Assembly: GCF_020329435.1 (NCBI RefSeq)
Contig: NZ_JAGKJK010000006.1
Coordinates: 62,001 to 126,000 of the forward strand
Direction: 5' to 3'
DNA length: 64,000 bases
From: Bradyrhizobium hereditatis
GTDB taxonomy: Bacteria > Pseudomonadota > Alphaproteobacteria > Rhizobiales > Xanthobacteraceae
The translations under genes and the position numbers were made by a program. The notes beneath the pieces are model-generated. The model did no database searches. It saw only the letters and a list, made by a program, of their open reading frames with translations, and had not been told where the DNA came from. This document shows positions 33,857 to 42,579 of this stretch, piece by piece. Positions within the stretch are counted from its first letter, which is position 1. Each line of letters starts with the position of its first letter.

Positions 33857-33994
33857 TCAAAGACCGAAATAGGGGAGGTCGCCATTGCGGATAGCGATGC
33901 GGCTGCTCTGGGTCAGGAGGCGGTCGATAAAAGCCATCAGGCGGCCGAACAGGGTGCTGGAAGACAGGAGGCCGATGGATGCAGTCTTAGACAT
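33857..33994 (-). CDS. 45-residue conserved-looking protein under oxalate-regulon operator
   Basis: An ATG-TGA frame of 45 codons. GAAAGGGGACGTAT gives a strong ribosome site; a shared-type operator (34051-34067) lies 56 bp upstream and a terminator 70 bp downstream, so it is a complete transcription unit. The peptide begins MSKTASIGLLSSSTLFGRLM, continues with AFIDRLLTQSSRIAIRNGDL and ends PYFGL. The middle is an amphipathic helix and the end (RNGDLPYFGL) recalls short DUF1127-like alphaproteobacterial proteins, but I cannot name a family. It is too short for ordinary gene callers. A role in the oxalate pathway is inferred only from its promoter. Confidence 0.7.
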   Translation of the reverse strand: MSKTASIGLLSSSTLFGRLMAFIDRLLTQSSRIAIRNGDLPYFGL

Positions 33995-34050
33995 ATACGT
34001 CCCCTTTCGTAAGTAGCGGAGCAGCTCCGCGTCGTGTCTAGGGATAGATT

Positions 34051-34067
34051 AGGTATACCATATGCCA
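34051..34067 (-). promoter_or_regulatory. GntR-type operator at the small-protein promoter
   Basis: AGGTATACCATATGCCA; on the minus strand TTGTAG lies 1 bp before TGGCATATGGTATACCT. It lies downstream of the frc terminator, so it serves only the 45-residue gene. Confidence 0.75.
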
Positions 34068-34147
34068 CCTACAACGGGCTTGTTTGCATAGCAGCAATTG
34101 TCCGCGTGCATTGCAGCAAAATTAACTGATATGGCATTCCAGACAGC

Positions 34148-34176
34148 AAAAAGGCCGCCGGAAACCGGCGGCCTTT
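34148..34176 (-). terminator. Intrinsic terminator of frc
   Basis: On the minus strand AGGCCGCCGG pairs with CCGGCGGCCT followed by TTTTTGC. It lies 25 bp after the frc stop and closes the GntR-oxc-frc transcript. Confidence 0.85.
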
Positions 34177-34200
34177 GTATCCCAGAGGACAAGGCTGGGT

Positions 34201-35478
34201 TTATTCCGCCGCCTGCTTCTGCGGCGGCGCGAGCGCGCCGGAATCGTGGATTTCGGCGACCTTCTGGTCCGAGAAGCCGAGCACCTGGCGCAGGATCTCG
34301 TCGGTGTGCTCGCCGAGCAGGGGCGAGCGGGTCACCTCGCTCGGTGAGTCCGACAGCTTGATCGGGTTGCCGACCGACAGATACTTGCCGCGGGTCGGGT
34401 GATCGACCTCGACCACCGTCCCGGTGGCGCGCAGCGACTGGTCTTCGGCCAGCTCCTTCATCGACAGGATCGGTCCGCAGGGAATGTCGTCCTTGTTGAG
34501 GATTTCCATCGCCTCGAATTTGGTCTTGGTCATCGTCCACTGCTCGATGCGGGCGAAGATCTCGTTCAGCCGCGGCAGGCGGGCCGCCGGCTTGGCGTAG
34601 TTCGGATCGGTCTTCCAGGTCGGCTCGCCGATGACGTCGCAGATCTTCTCCCAGACCGGCGCCTGGGTGATGAAGTAGATGTAGGCGTTCGGATCGGTCT
34701 CCCAGCCCTTGCACTTCAGGATGCGGCCGGGCTGGCCGCCGCCGGAATCATTGCCGGCGCGCGGCACGGCATCGCCGAACGGAATGCCTTCGCCGTATTG
34801 GCTGTATTCCTTGAGCGGGCCGTGGGCGAGCCGCTGCTGGTCGCGCAGCTTGACGCGGGCGAGGTTGAGCACGCCGTCCTGCATCGCCGCGGTCACGCGC
34901 TGGCCCTTGCCCGAGTGGGTGCGCTGATAGAGCGCGGTGACGATGCCGAGCGCGAGATGCAAGCCGGTGCCGCTGTCGCCGATCTGTGCGCCGGTGACCA
35001 GCGGCAGGCCGTCGCGGAAGCCGGTGGTCGAAGCGGCGCCGCCGGTGCACTGCGCGACGTTCTCGTAGACCTTGCAGTCTTCATAGGGGCCAGGGCCAAA
35101 GCCCTTGATCGAGGCCACGATCATCTTCGGGTTGATGGCGTGGATCTTCTCCCAGGGGAAGCCCATGCGGTCGAGCACGCCGGGGCCGAAGTTCTCGACC
35201 AGCACGTCGCATTTCTTGATCAGTTCAGTGAGGACTTCCTTGCCCTTCGGGTTCTTGGTGTCGAGCGTGATCGAACGCTTGTTGTGGTTCAGCATGGTGA
35301 AATACAGGCTGTCCACGTTCGGGATGTCCTGCAGCTGACCGCGGGTGATGTCGCCGACGCCCGGGCGCTCGACCTTGATCACGTCTGCGCCGAACCAGGC
35401 CAGCAGTTGCGTGCAGGTCGGACCCGACTGAACGTGGGTGAAATCGAGAATACGAACGCCCGTAAGCGCCTTTGTCAT
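34201..35478 (-). CDS. frc: Formyl-CoA:oxalate CoA-transferase
   Basis: 425 residues, the typical length of class III CoA-transferases. It begins [20 protein letters not shown], which keeps Gln17 of the active site. [10 protein letters not shown] places the catalytic aspartate at position 168 (Asp169 in Oxalobacter numbering), and the glycine-rich loop is SGGGQPG. At position 48 it has Gln (TRGQLQD), as in Escherichia coli YfdW, where the Oxalobacter enzyme has Trp. It transfers CoA from formyl-CoA to oxalate, giving oxalyl-CoA for the decarboxylase encoded just upstream; cytosolic. It is followed by its own terminator. Confidence 0.92.
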   Translation of the reverse strand: MTKALTGVRILDFTHVQSGPTCTQLLAWFGADVIKVERPGVGDITRGQLQDIPNVDSLYFTMLNHNKRSITLDTKNPKGKEVLTELIKKCDVLVENFGPGVLDRMGFPWEKIHAINPKMIVASIKGFGPGPYEDCKVYENVAQCTGGAASTTGFRDGLPLVTGAQIGDSGTGLHLALGIVTALYQRTHSGKGQRVTAAMQDGVLNLARVKLRDQQRLAHGPLKEYSQYGEGIPFGDAVPRAGNDSGGGQPGRILKCKGWETDPNAYIYFITQAPVWEKICDVIGEPTWKTDPNYAKPAARLPRLNEIFARIEQWTMTKTKFEAMEILNKDDIPCGPILSMKELAEDQSLRATGTVVEVDHPTRGKYLSVGNPIKLSDSPSEVTRSPLLGEHTDEILRQVLGFSDQKVAEIHDSGALAPPQKQAAE

Positions 35479-35507
35479 CGTGCTTGCTCCTTCTACTATC
35501 TGTTGCC

Positions 35508-35619
35508 GTCATGCCCGCGAAGGCGGGCATCCAGTAATCACCGTCGGTTCAGTCGGGCACTGCCTTCGTCACACGATAGTTCGGCGGGTACTGGATTCCC
35601 CGCCTGCGCGGGGAATGAC
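35508..35619. repeat. Dispersed palindromic repeat, family B (copy 2), inside the oxc-frc operon
   Basis: GTCATGCCCGCGAAGGCGGG on the left and CGCCTGCGCGGGGAATGAC on the right, with ATCCAGTA and TACTGGATTCC inside. It fills most of the 159-bp gap between oxc and frc, so the transcript probably carries its hairpins and may affect relative frc expression. Confidence 0.85.
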
Positions 35620-35637
35620 GCCGATGGGTTGATCTGT

Positions 35638-37377
35638 TCACTTCTTCTTCAAAACGCTTTGCGGGTTGAGGTTGCCGATACGGCCGCTCTCCGAGCCGGC
35701 TGCCGGGTCGATCACGGCGTTGATGAGCGTCGGCCTGCCGGAATCCATCGCCTCGTTGACGGCGCGCTTGAGCTCATCGGGCGAGGTGGCGTTGACGCCG
35801 ACGCCGCCGAAGGCCTCCATCATCTTGTCGTAGCGCGCTCCCTTGACGAACACGGTCGTCGCAGGATCGGAGTTGGCGTTGTTGACATCGGTGCCGCGAT
35901 AGATGCCGTCATTGTTGAAGATGACGACGCAGACCGGAAGGTTGTAGCGGCAGATCGTCTCGACCTCCATGCCGGAGAAGCCGAACGCGCTGTCGCCCTC
36001 GACCGCGAGCACGGGATTGCCGGTCTCGAGCGCAGCCGCAATCGCCTGGCCCATGCCGATGCCCATCACGCCCCAGGTGCCGACGTCGAGACGCTTGCGC
36101 GGCTTGTACATGTCGATGACGCCGCGGGCGAGGTCGAGCGTGTTGGCGCCTTCGTTGACGAGGATGGCGTCGGGACGCTCCTTGATGACGTTCTTCAAGA
36201 CGCCGAGCGCGCCGTGATAATCCATCGGCGACTTGTTGTTCATCAGCTTCGGCGCCATCTTGGCGACGTTCTCTTCGCGCTTGGACGTCACCGTCTTGAT
36301 CCAGTCGGCGGGCGGGGCGGTCCAGCCGCTTCCCATCGCCTGAACGAAGGCGGAGACGCAGGAGCCGATGTCGCCGACCACGGGGGCGACGATCTCGACA
36401 TTCGAATCCATTTCCTTCGGCTCGATGTCGACCTGGATGAATTTCTTCGGGGCTTCGCCCCAGCTCTTGCCCTTGCCGTGCGACAACAGCCAGTTGAGCC
36501 GCGCGCCGATCAGCATCACGACATCGGATTCCTTCAACACCGTGGAGCGGGCCGCGCCGGCGCATTGCGGATGAGTGTCAGGCAGAAGACCCTTGGCCAT
36601 GCTCATCGGCAGGAAGGGCACGCCGCTCTTCTCGACGAAGCTCTTGATTTCCTCATCAGCCTGCGCGTAGGCCGCGCCCTTGCCGAGAATGATCAGCGGA
36701 CGTTTTGCACCCTTGAGCACGTCGAGCGCGCGCTTGATGGAGGCGGGGGCGGGGATCTGCGCGGGAGCCGCATCGATGACGTTCACCAGCGACTTCTGGC
36801 CGGCTTCGGCATTCATCACCTGGCCGAACAGTTTTGCCGGCAGATCGAGATAGACGCCGCCCGGACGGCCGGAGACGGCGGCGCGAATCGCGCGCGCCAG
36901 ACCAATGCCGATGTCCTGGGCATGCAGCACGCGATAGGCCGCCTTGCACAGCGGCTTCGCAATCGCGAGTTGGTCCATCTCTTCATAGTCGCCCTGCTGG
37001 AGGTCGACGATCTCGCGCTCGGAGGAACCCGAGACCAGGATCATCGGATAGCAGTTGGTGGTGGCGTGGGCGAGGGCGGTCAAGCCATTGAGAAAACCCG
37101 GTGCCGAGACGGTGAGACACACGCCGGGTTTCTTGGTCAGAAAGCCGGCGATAGCAGCGGCGTAGCCGGCGTTCTGCTCGTGACGGAAGGAGATGACGCG
37201 AATGCCCGCGGCCTGGGCCATGCGGCCCAAATCCGTGATCGGGATGCCCGGCACATTATAAATCGTGTTGATACCGTTGAGCTTGAGCGCGTCGATGACG
37301 AGATGAAAGCCATCGGTCAGCTCTTGCTCGGCGCCCGGTGCTTCGGACTTAACAGCGGTATTCAGCATGGGCTTCAT
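35638..37377 (-). CDS. oxc: Oxalyl-CoA decarboxylase (ThDP-dependent)
   Basis: 579 residues from the ATG at 37377 (an AGGGAG ribosome site lies in the leader). The N-terminal pyrimidine-binding domain has the activating Glu67 in [15 protein letters not shown]. The central domain carries [20 protein letters not shown] and related ADP-binding sequence. The C-terminal domain has the ThDP/Mg motif, [14 protein letters not shown] followed by NNDGIYRG. It decarboxylates oxalyl-CoA to formyl-CoA and CO2 and is a homotetramer activated by ADP in Oxalobacter. It lies between GntR and frc on the same strand; the spacer to GntR is 58 bp with no separate operator, so all three probably share the GntR promoter. 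Confidence 0.93.
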   Translation of the reverse strand: MKPMLNTAVKSEAPGAEQELTDGFHLVIDALKLNGINTIYNVPGIPITDLGRMAQAAGIRVISFRHEQNAGYAAAIAGFLTKKPGVCLTVSAPGFLNGLTALAHATTNCYPMILVSGSSEREIVDLQQGDYEEMDQLAIAKPLCKAAYRVLHAQDIGIGLARAIRAAVSGRPGGVYLDLPAKLFGQVMNAEAGQKSLVNVIDAAPAQIPAPASIKRALDVLKGAKRPLIILGKGAAYAQADEEIKSFVEKSGVPFLPMSMAKGLLPDTHPQCAGAARSTVLKESDVVMLIGARLNWLLSHGKGKSWGEAPKKFIQVDIEPKEMDSNVEIVAPVVGDIGSCVSAFVQAMGSGWTAPPADWIKTVTSKREENVAKMAPKLMNNKSPMDYHGALGVLKNVIKERPDAILVNEGANTLDLARGVIDMYKPRKRLDVGTWGVMGIGMGQAIAAALETGNPVLAVEGDSAFGFSGMEVETICRYNLPVCVVIFNNDGIYRGTDVNNANSDPATTVFVKGARYDKMMEAFGGVGVNATSPDELKRAVNEAMDSGRPTLINAVIDPAAGSESGRIGNLNPQSVLKKK

Positions 37378-37435
37378 CTCCCTGATCGTGTGGTTTTGGA
37401 CGATTTTTGGTCGTCTTCTGGTGCGAGGTTAGTCT

Positions 37436-38167
37436 TTAAGAGAAAAGTTCCTGCCCGTGCGTCTCGACGTAGGTGGCAAGTCCGAGCGTGTGATCGCGCG
37501 CAAGCTTTTCGGCAAGTTCCGTATCGCGCGCTTCCAGCGCTTCGATGATGGCGAGATGCTCAGGCAGCGAGGTCGCGGTGCGATCCTTCCGCCCGATGGT
37601 CAATTGCCGGTAGCCGCGCACGTGCAGAAGGATATCGTTGGTCATATCGACCAGCACCTGCGACTCCGAAAGCGAGATCAGCGCCTGATGGAAGGCGATG
37701 TTGGCCTTGGAGTATTCTTCAATATGATCCTGCGGCAGACGATCCTTGCCGAAGTCCTTGAAGAAATCGCGCAGCGCCGTGATGTCTTTCTTGCGCGCGG
37801 TGGTGGTGATCAGGCGCGCGGCCATGCTCTCGAGCGCGGCCCAGGCGCGGATCATGTCGACGATCTCGGCCTTGGTGCGGCGAACCACGACGATGCCGCG
37901 GCGCGGCACGGTTTTGACGAAGCCATCCTGTTCCAGCATCGCGATGGCTTCGCGAATAGGGGTGCGGCTGACGCCGAGGCGTTCGGACAGCGCACGCTCG
38001 TCGAGCATCACCGGCTCGGGCGTCGCGTAGATGTCCATCTTGAGAATCGCTTCCTTCAAGGCCTCGTAGGCCTTGTTCTTGAAGCTCGTCTCAGGCGCAA
38101 TCCGGACGATTGCGATATCTGCCTCAGCCATGACAGGCGGTGCCTTGGTTTGTTTTCGTTCGGACAC
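37436..38167 (-). CDS. GntR/FCD-type regulator of the oxalate genes (predicted)
   Basis: 243 residues. An N-terminal winged helix (YEALKEAILKMDIYATPEPV, then LDERALSERLGVSRTPIREA) is of the FadR/GntR class. The FCD C-terminal domain has the usual metal-ligand region (EYSKANIAFHQALISLSES and LPEHLAIIEALEARD). FCD regulators bind carboxylates or CoA esters and normally repress. The gene is the first in the GntR-oxc-frc transcript and has a 17-bp palindrome 60 bp upstream, matching five others in the island, so it is the best candidate for the local repressor, with autoregulation. Oxalate, oxalyl-CoA or formyl-CoA as effector is inference. Confidence 0.9.
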   Translation of the reverse strand: MSERKQTKAPPVMAEADIAIVRIAPETSFKNKAYEALKEAILKMDIYATPEPVMLDERALSERLGVSRTPIREAIAMLEQDGFVKTVPRRGIVVVRRTKAEIVDMIRAWAALESMAARLITTTARKKDITALRDFFKDFGKDRLPQDHIEEYSKANIAFHQALISLSESQVLVDMTNDILLHVRGYRQLTIGRKDRTATSLPEHLAIIEALEARDTELAEKLARDHTLGLATYVETHGQELFS

Positions 38168-38227
38168 GACTCGTCTCCTCCCTGTTTTGGAGACGTCTTC
38201 TTACCAGAAGAAATGCCTGAATATTTT

Positions 38228-38244
38228 TGGCATACCAAATACCA
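38228..38244 (-). promoter_or_regulatory. GntR-type operator at the GntR-oxc-frc promoter
   Basis: TGGCATACCAAATACCA (minus strand TGGTATTTGGTATGCCA), with TTGACA 3 bp before it on the minus strand. Autoregulation of the operon is implied. Confidence 0.8.
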
Positions 38245-38308
38245 GAATGTCAAGATGCCCGTGTTTTCGCTGTTTCTGCGCGATAGTTTGTCTTGACAAT
38301 CTAATCTC

Positions 38309-38325
38309 TGGCATACCAAATGCCA
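38309..38325 (+). promoter_or_regulatory. GntR-type operator at the acyl-CoA synthetase promoter
   Basis: TGGCATACCAAATGCCA, the most symmetrical site, 25 bp before the ATG. TTGACA starts at 38293, 10 bp before the operator, so the geometry differs slightly from the five leftward promoters. Confidence 0.8.
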
Positions 38326-38350
38326 TAAAACTAGCCCCAGGAGGAAGCCA

Positions 38351-40516
38351 ATGTCAAATTCTGCAGATGCGGCCCGCAAGATCGCTGAGCCCAGCGCCCA
38401 CGAGGCTGTCCGCCGGGTGCTCGATACGGTGAAGGCTGAAAAGCGCACCAGCCTCACCGCGCCGGAAGGCAAACTGGTTTGCGATGCCTATGGCATCCCG
38501 GTTCCGAAGGAAGGCCTGGCGAAATCCGCCGCTGATGCATCCAAGATCGCATCAAGCATGGGCTTCCCGGTCGTGATGAAGATCGTCTCGCCGGACATTC
38601 TCCACAAGACTGAAGCTGGTGGCGTTGTGGTCGGTGTCAAGACCGCGGCCGACGCTGAAAAGACCTACGAGACCATTCTCGCCAACGCGAAGCAGTACAA
38701 GGCCGACGCCAAGATCGAGGGCGTCCAGGTGCAGCAGATGCTGGCCGGCGGCACCGAGGTCATCGTCGGCTCCATCACCGACGGCTCGTTCGGCAAGCTG
38801 GTGGCGTTCGGCCTCGGCGGCGTGCTGGTCGAGGTGTTGAAGGACATCACTTTCCGTCTCGCGCCCGCCACCAAGGAAGATGCGCTGTCGATGCTCGACG
38901 GCATCCAGGCCCATGATATGCTGAAGGGCGTGCGCGGCGGCGATCCGGTGAGCCGCGACGCGCTGGCTGATGTCATTGTGAAGGTCTCGCAGCTCGTCAG
39001 CGATTTCCCCGAGATCGTCGAACTCGACCTCAATCCGGTGTTCGCCACCAAAAAGGACGCGATTGCCGCCGACGTGCGCATCGTCGTCGACTTCAACTAC
39101 AAGCCGAAGCCGAAGCCACGCCCGACCGAGGAAATCGTCGCTGCGATGAACCGCATCATGCAGCCGAAGGCGGTTGCCGTGATCGGCGCCTCGGCCGAAG
39201 ACGGCAAGATCGGCAATTCCGTGATGAAGAACCTCATCAACGGCGGTTATAAGGGCGAGATCCTGCCGATCCATCCCAAGGCCGACGAGATTTTGGGCTA
39301 CAAGGCCTATAAGAGCGTCAAGGACGTGCCCGGCGTCATCGACGTCGCGGTGTTTGCGATCCCCGCAAAGTTCGTCGCTGGCGCCCTGGCCGAATGCGGC
39401 GAGAAGAAAATCCCGGGCGCGGTGCTGATTCCCTCGGGCTTTGCCGAAGCCGGCGCGCCTGAATTGCAGGCCGAGATCGTCGAGGTCGGCAAGAAGTACG
39501 ACATCCGCCTGATGGGGCCGAACATCTACGGCTTCTACTACACGCCGGCCAATCTCTGCGCCACGTTCTGCACCGCCTACGACGTCAAGGGGCAGGCGGC
39601 GCTGTCGTCGCAGTCCGGCGGCATCGGCATGGCGATCATCGGCTTCTCGCGCTCGGCCAAGATGGGCGTCTCCGCCATCGTCGGTCTCGGCAACAAGTCC
39701 GATATCGATGAGGACGATCTGCTGGCTTTCTTCGAGCAGGATCCCAACACCAACCTGATCGCGCAGCACTGCGAAGACCTGAAGGACGGCCGCGCCTTTG
39801 CGGAAGCGGCCAAGCGCGTTGCCAAGAAGAAGCCGGTGGTGGTGCTGAAGGCGGGCCGCACTTCTGCTGGTGCGAAGGCGGCGTCGTCTCACACCGGCGC
39901 GCTCGCCGGCAACGACAAAATCTATGAGGACGTGTTCAAGCAGTCCGGCGTGATCCGTGCCCGGTCCTTGCGGCAATTGCTCGAATTCGCGCGCGGCATG
40001 CCGGTGCTGCCGACGCCGAAGGGCGAGAACGTGCTGATCATCACCGGCGCCGGCGGCTCCGGCGTGCTGCTGTCGGACTCCTGCGTCGATAACGGCCTGT
40101 CGCTGATGTCGATGCCGCCGGATCTCGACGCCGCGTTCCGCAAGTTCATCCCGCCGTTCGGCGCGGCTGGAAATCCTGTGGATATCACCGGTGGCGAGCC
40201 GCCGATCACCTACATCAACACGGTGAAGCTCGGCCTGTCGGATGATCGCATCCACGCGCTGATCCTCGGCTACTGGCACACGATCGTCACCCCGCCGATG
40301 GTGTTCGCGCGCAACATGGTCGAGGTGAAGAAGGAGATGGAGGCCAAGGGCTTTGTGAAGCCGATCGTCGCCTCGCTCGCCGGCGACGTCGAGGTCGAGG
40401 AAGCCGCCGAATATCTCTACCAGAACGGCATCCCGGCCTATGCGTATTCGACCGAGATGCCGGTCGAGGTGCTCGGCGCCAAGTACAAGTGGGCGCGCGG
40501 CGCGGGCCTGCTCTGA
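38351..40516 (+). CDS. ADP-forming acyl-CoA synthetase, permuted domain order
   Basis: 721 residues; CCAGGAGG precedes the ATG. An N-terminal ATP-grasp domain (about 25-245; VVMKIVSPDILHKTEAGGVV) is followed by a CoA-binding Rossmann domain (about 270-365; RIMQPKAVAVIGASAEDGKI). The succinyl-CoA-ligase-like part comes last, with the phospho-histidine in SHTGALAGND. In PatZ/YfiQ-type proteins the ATP-grasp domain is at the C-terminus, so the order here is reversed. The enzyme couples carboxylate plus CoA plus ATP to acyl-CoA, ADP and phosphate. Divergent from GntR-oxc-frc and with the same operator, it could prime the pathway by making oxalyl-CoA or formyl-CoA; the substrate is inferred from context. 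Confidence 0.85.
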   Translation: MSNSADAARKIAEPSAHEAVRRVLDTVKAEKRTSLTAPEGKLVCDAYGIPVPKEGLAKSAADASKIASSMGFPVVMKIVSPDILHKTEAGGVVVGVKTAADAEKTYETILANAKQYKADAKIEGVQVQQMLAGGTEVIVGSITDGSFGKLVAFGLGGVLVEVLKDITFRLAPATKEDALSMLDGIQAHDMLKGVRGGDPVSRDALADVIVKVSQLVSDFPEIVELDLNPVFATKKDAIAADVRIVVDFNYKPKPKPRPTEEIVAAMNRIMQPKAVAVIGASAEDGKIGNSVMKNLINGGYKGEILPIHPKADEILGYKAYKSVKDVPGVIDVAVFAIPAKFVAGALAECGEKKIPGAVLIPSGFAEAGAPELQAEIVEVGKKYDIRLMGPNIYGFYYTPANLCATFCTAYDVKGQAALSSQSGGIGMAIIGFSRSAKMGVSAIVGLGNKSDIDEDDLLAFFEQDPNTNLIAQHCEDLKDGRAFAEAAKRVAKKKPVVVLKAGRTSAGAKAASSHTGALAGNDKIYEDVFKQSGVIRARSLRQLLEFARGMPVLPTPKGENVLIITGAGGSGVLLSDSCVDNGLSLMSMPPDLDAAFRKFIPPFGAAGNPVDITGGEPPITYINTVKLGLSDDRIHALILGYWHTIVTPPMVFARNMVEVKKEMEAKGFVKPIVASLAGDVEVEEAAEYLYQNGIPAYAYSTEMPVEVLGAKYKWARGAGLL

Positions 40517-40528
40517 GACTATCAACGG

Positions 40529-40567
40529 CAATGCCGCCTCGGAAAACCATCCGAGGCGGCATTTTCA
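40529..40567 (+). terminator. Intrinsic terminator of the acyl-CoA synthetase gene
   Basis: ATGCCGCCTCGG pairs with CCGAGGCGGCAT and is followed by TTTTC. It lies 14 bp after the stop. Confidence 0.85.
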
Positions 40568-40585
40568 TCTGACGAGCTTTCTTAA

Positions 40586-40607
40586 CTCGCCCCGTAAGCG
40601 GGGAGAG
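40586..40607. repeat. Fragment of dispersed repeat family E
   Basis: CTCGCCCCGTAAGCGGGGAGAG, a short hairpin resembling one arm of the family E repeat at 21929-22062, with substitutions. Confidence 0.5.
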
Positions 40608-40633
40608 GGAGAATGGTCGACCAGCAGTCGCCC

Positions 40634-40721
40634 GTAGGATGGGTGGAGCGAAGCGATACCCATCAACGCCGGTAGCGCTGGTCATGTGATGATGGGTTTC
40701 GCTTCGCTCTACTCATCCTAC
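40634..40721. repeat. Dispersed palindromic repeat, family C (copy 2)
   Basis: GTAGGATGGGTGGAGCGAAG to GCTTCGCTCTACTCATCCTA, with CGATACCCATCA and TGATGGGTTTCG inside. It separates the synthetase terminator from the IclR gene and may sit in the IclR leader. Confidence 0.9.
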
Positions 40722-40758
40722 GGCGTAGCGCGATACGCACTGACAGTCTGACTCACGG

Positions 40759-41622
40759 ATGGATGCAGTCGCGATGAGAAAAGACGTGATCCGGCGCAAG
40801 GCGGTCGAACCGAGATCCACCGCGGACCAGGACACTGAGGTGCGCGATAGCGGCGTCCAATCGGTCGATCGCGCACTCTCGATCATTGAGACGCTGGCGG
40901 AAGACGACGAGGGCTATCGCTTAAGCGACCTCGCGATCCGCACCGGCCTATCGACCTCGACCGTGCACCGCCTGCTGGCGACGCTGGAAAACCGCCGCTT
41001 CGTGCAGTTCGACCGCACCGAATCGAAATGGCATGTCGGCGCGCGCTGCTTCACGGTGGGCGCGACCTTCGCCCGCCGCCGCAATTTCGCGGCGCAGGCA
41101 ATACCTTACTTGCGCAAGCTGCGCGACCTGACGCGCGAGACCGCCAACCTCGCCGTGGTCGACGACGAATTCATCATCGTGCTGACCCGGATGGAAAGCC
41201 GCGAGATCATGCGCTCGCTGACCAAGCTCGGCGGCCGTGTCGCGATGGTCGCTTCAGGCGTCGGCAAGGCGGTGCTGGCGACCTATTCCAACGAGGACGT
41301 CAGCGCGATCATCCGTCACCACGGCATGCCGCGGCTGACCGAAAAGTCGATCGTGCGGCCCAGCGATTTGTTCAAGGAGCTCGAAAAAATCCGCCGCCAG
41401 GGCTACGCCGTGGACGACGAGGAGGCCTGCATGGGCCTGCGCTGCGTCGCCGCTGTCGTCTACAATGATTGCGCTGAGCCGCTGGCGGCGATTTCCGTCT
41501 CGGGCATGACGGGCCGATTGACCGACGAGCGCCTGCCGCAACTCGGCCGAACCGTGCGGGAAGTGGCGGCCGAACTGACGGTCGCGCTCGGTGGCGTGAT
41601 GCCGGAGATGAAGATCGGCTGA
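40759..41622 (+). CDS. IclR-family transcriptional regulator
   Basis: 287 residues from the ATG at 40759; an ATG 15 bp downstream is an alternative. The N-terminal winged helix (SVDRALSIIETLAEDDEGYR, LSDLAIRTGLSTSTVHRLLA) and the IclR effector domain with ACMGLRCVAAVVYND and AAISVSGMTGRL are complete. Several IclR members (AllR, BhcR) respond to glyoxylate. Since this gene adjoins the oxalate island and a glyoxylate carboligase operon is 18 kb away, glyoxylate sensing is conceivable but not shown. None of the 17-bp operators lies at its promoter. Its start is 38 bp after a family C repeat. Confidence 0.88.
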   Translation: MDAVAMRKDVIRRKAVEPRSTADQDTEVRDSGVQSVDRALSIIETLAEDDEGYRLSDLAIRTGLSTSTVHRLLATLENRRFVQFDRTESKWHVGARCFTVGATFARRRNFAAQAIPYLRKLRDLTRETANLAVVDDEFIIVLTRMESREIMRSLTKLGGRVAMVASGVGKAVLATYSNEDVSAIIRHHGMPRLTEKSIVRPSDLFKELEKIRRQGYAVDDEEACMGLRCVAAVVYNDCAEPLAAISVSGMTGRLTDERLPQLGRTVREVAAELTVALGGVMPEMKIG

Positions 41623-41638
41623 GCCACACCCTACGCAC

Positions 41639-42514
41639 TCACCGAAATGAGGCACGAACCTCATCGATCGTCCGTTTCGGGTCCTGCAGGTGAGGGAAGT
41701 GCCCTATGCCGGAAAGAAGCGCGAACTCCGCCTGAACTCTTTCGGCAAGCTCTGCTCCCATCTCTTTCTTGATGTAGAGGTCCTCCTCGCCCCAAATCAC
41801 CTTCACAGGGGTTTTCAGCCGGGACAGTTGCGATTCGAAGTGGTCCTGGTCCCGCGTAAAGCGCGAATAGTAATGCGAGAAAGCGTCCGCCGTCGTCATC
41901 GCGCCGTGGCTCCATCCGCGGGCCATGTCGTCCTTGAATTCCCGCGAAACTTCGAACAGGGATTCCGCAGGTAATCCTCGTGTGAAGGTGTTCGCGAGGA
42001 TCTCGTCGCGATTCCTGTTTAGAGTGGCGCGGACCTGATCCATCGCGGGCCCCGCCTTCAGGTTTTGCAGGCTCTCATACATATGTTGAGGCCTGTCGAA
42101 TGGGGCGAAGTCGCCGACGATGATCGTCCTTGCGATGTCAGGTTTCTCCACGGCCAGCAGGAGCGCCGGCAGGGCACCGATATCCGTTGCGTAGATCGTC
42201 AGCTTCGATGTGTCTATGCCTGCTTTCGCAATGTACTGATTCAGCACATGCGCGTAGTCTTTCGGCGCATAAGAGAACCGGTCGACGGTCGGTCTGGATG
42301 AAAGACCGTAACCCGGCCAGTCGAAAGCGTGGACTTCGTAGTCATCGGCCAGAGCCAGCGAAATATCTTTCCAGGTGTACAGCGTCTCGGGAAATCCATG
42401 CAGGAAGAGGACGGTCCCCTTCGGTTTCGGGTTGCGCAGCACCATCCTTCTGAGCGTGATGTCCTGGTCGATCTTCATAAAACCGATCGCGTTATCGTTC
42501 ATCTGCTGTGACAT
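41639..42514 (-). CDS. Alpha/beta hydrolase with aspartate nucleophile elbow
   Basis: 291 residues; the oxyanion motif is LFLHGFPETLYTW (HGFP). The nucleophile elbow reads YATDIGALPA, i.e. x-D-x-G rather than G-x-S-x-G, which places it with epoxide hydrolases and haloalkane/haloacid dehalogenases. The catalytic acid is likely in WGEEDLYIKKEMG and the catalytic His in GIGHFPHLQDP. Soluble enzyme. It is last in a leftward gene set of SDR, DUF417 protein and AhpD-like protein, 65 bp after the last. The substrate is unknown; halogenated or epoxide compounds fit the elbow, not the context. Confidence 0.8.
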   Translation of the reverse strand: MSQQMNDNAIGFMKIDQDITLRRMVLRNPKPKGTVLFLHGFPETLYTWKDISLALADDYEVHAFDWPGYGLSSRPTVDRFSYAPKDYAHVLNQYIAKAGIDTSKLTIYATDIGALPALLLAVEKPDIARTIIVGDFAPFDRPQHMYESLQNLKAGPAMDQVRATLNRNRDEILANTFTRGLPAESLFEVSREFKDDMARGWSHGAMTTADAFSHYYSRFTRDQDHFESQLSRLKTPVKVIWGEEDLYIKKEMGAELAERVQAEFALLSGIGHFPHLQDPKRTIDEVRASFR

Positions 42515-42579
42515 GGCACGTGTCCTTCGCCCGGTTTACTGGTCAGGAGGTCGCGCGTGCACAAGCGCGACGTCCTCGA

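Noticed and set aside
34399..37548. 1049-codon open frame on the plus strand across frc and oxc
   Set aside because: Antisense to two well-supported enzymes. Long antisense frames are common in high-GC DNA; the translation is low-complexity and matches no family.
38552..40531. 659-codon frame on the minus strand within the acyl-CoA synthetase gene
   Set aside because: Antisense shadow of a gene with clear domains; composition rich in Arg, His and Asp, no ribosome site.
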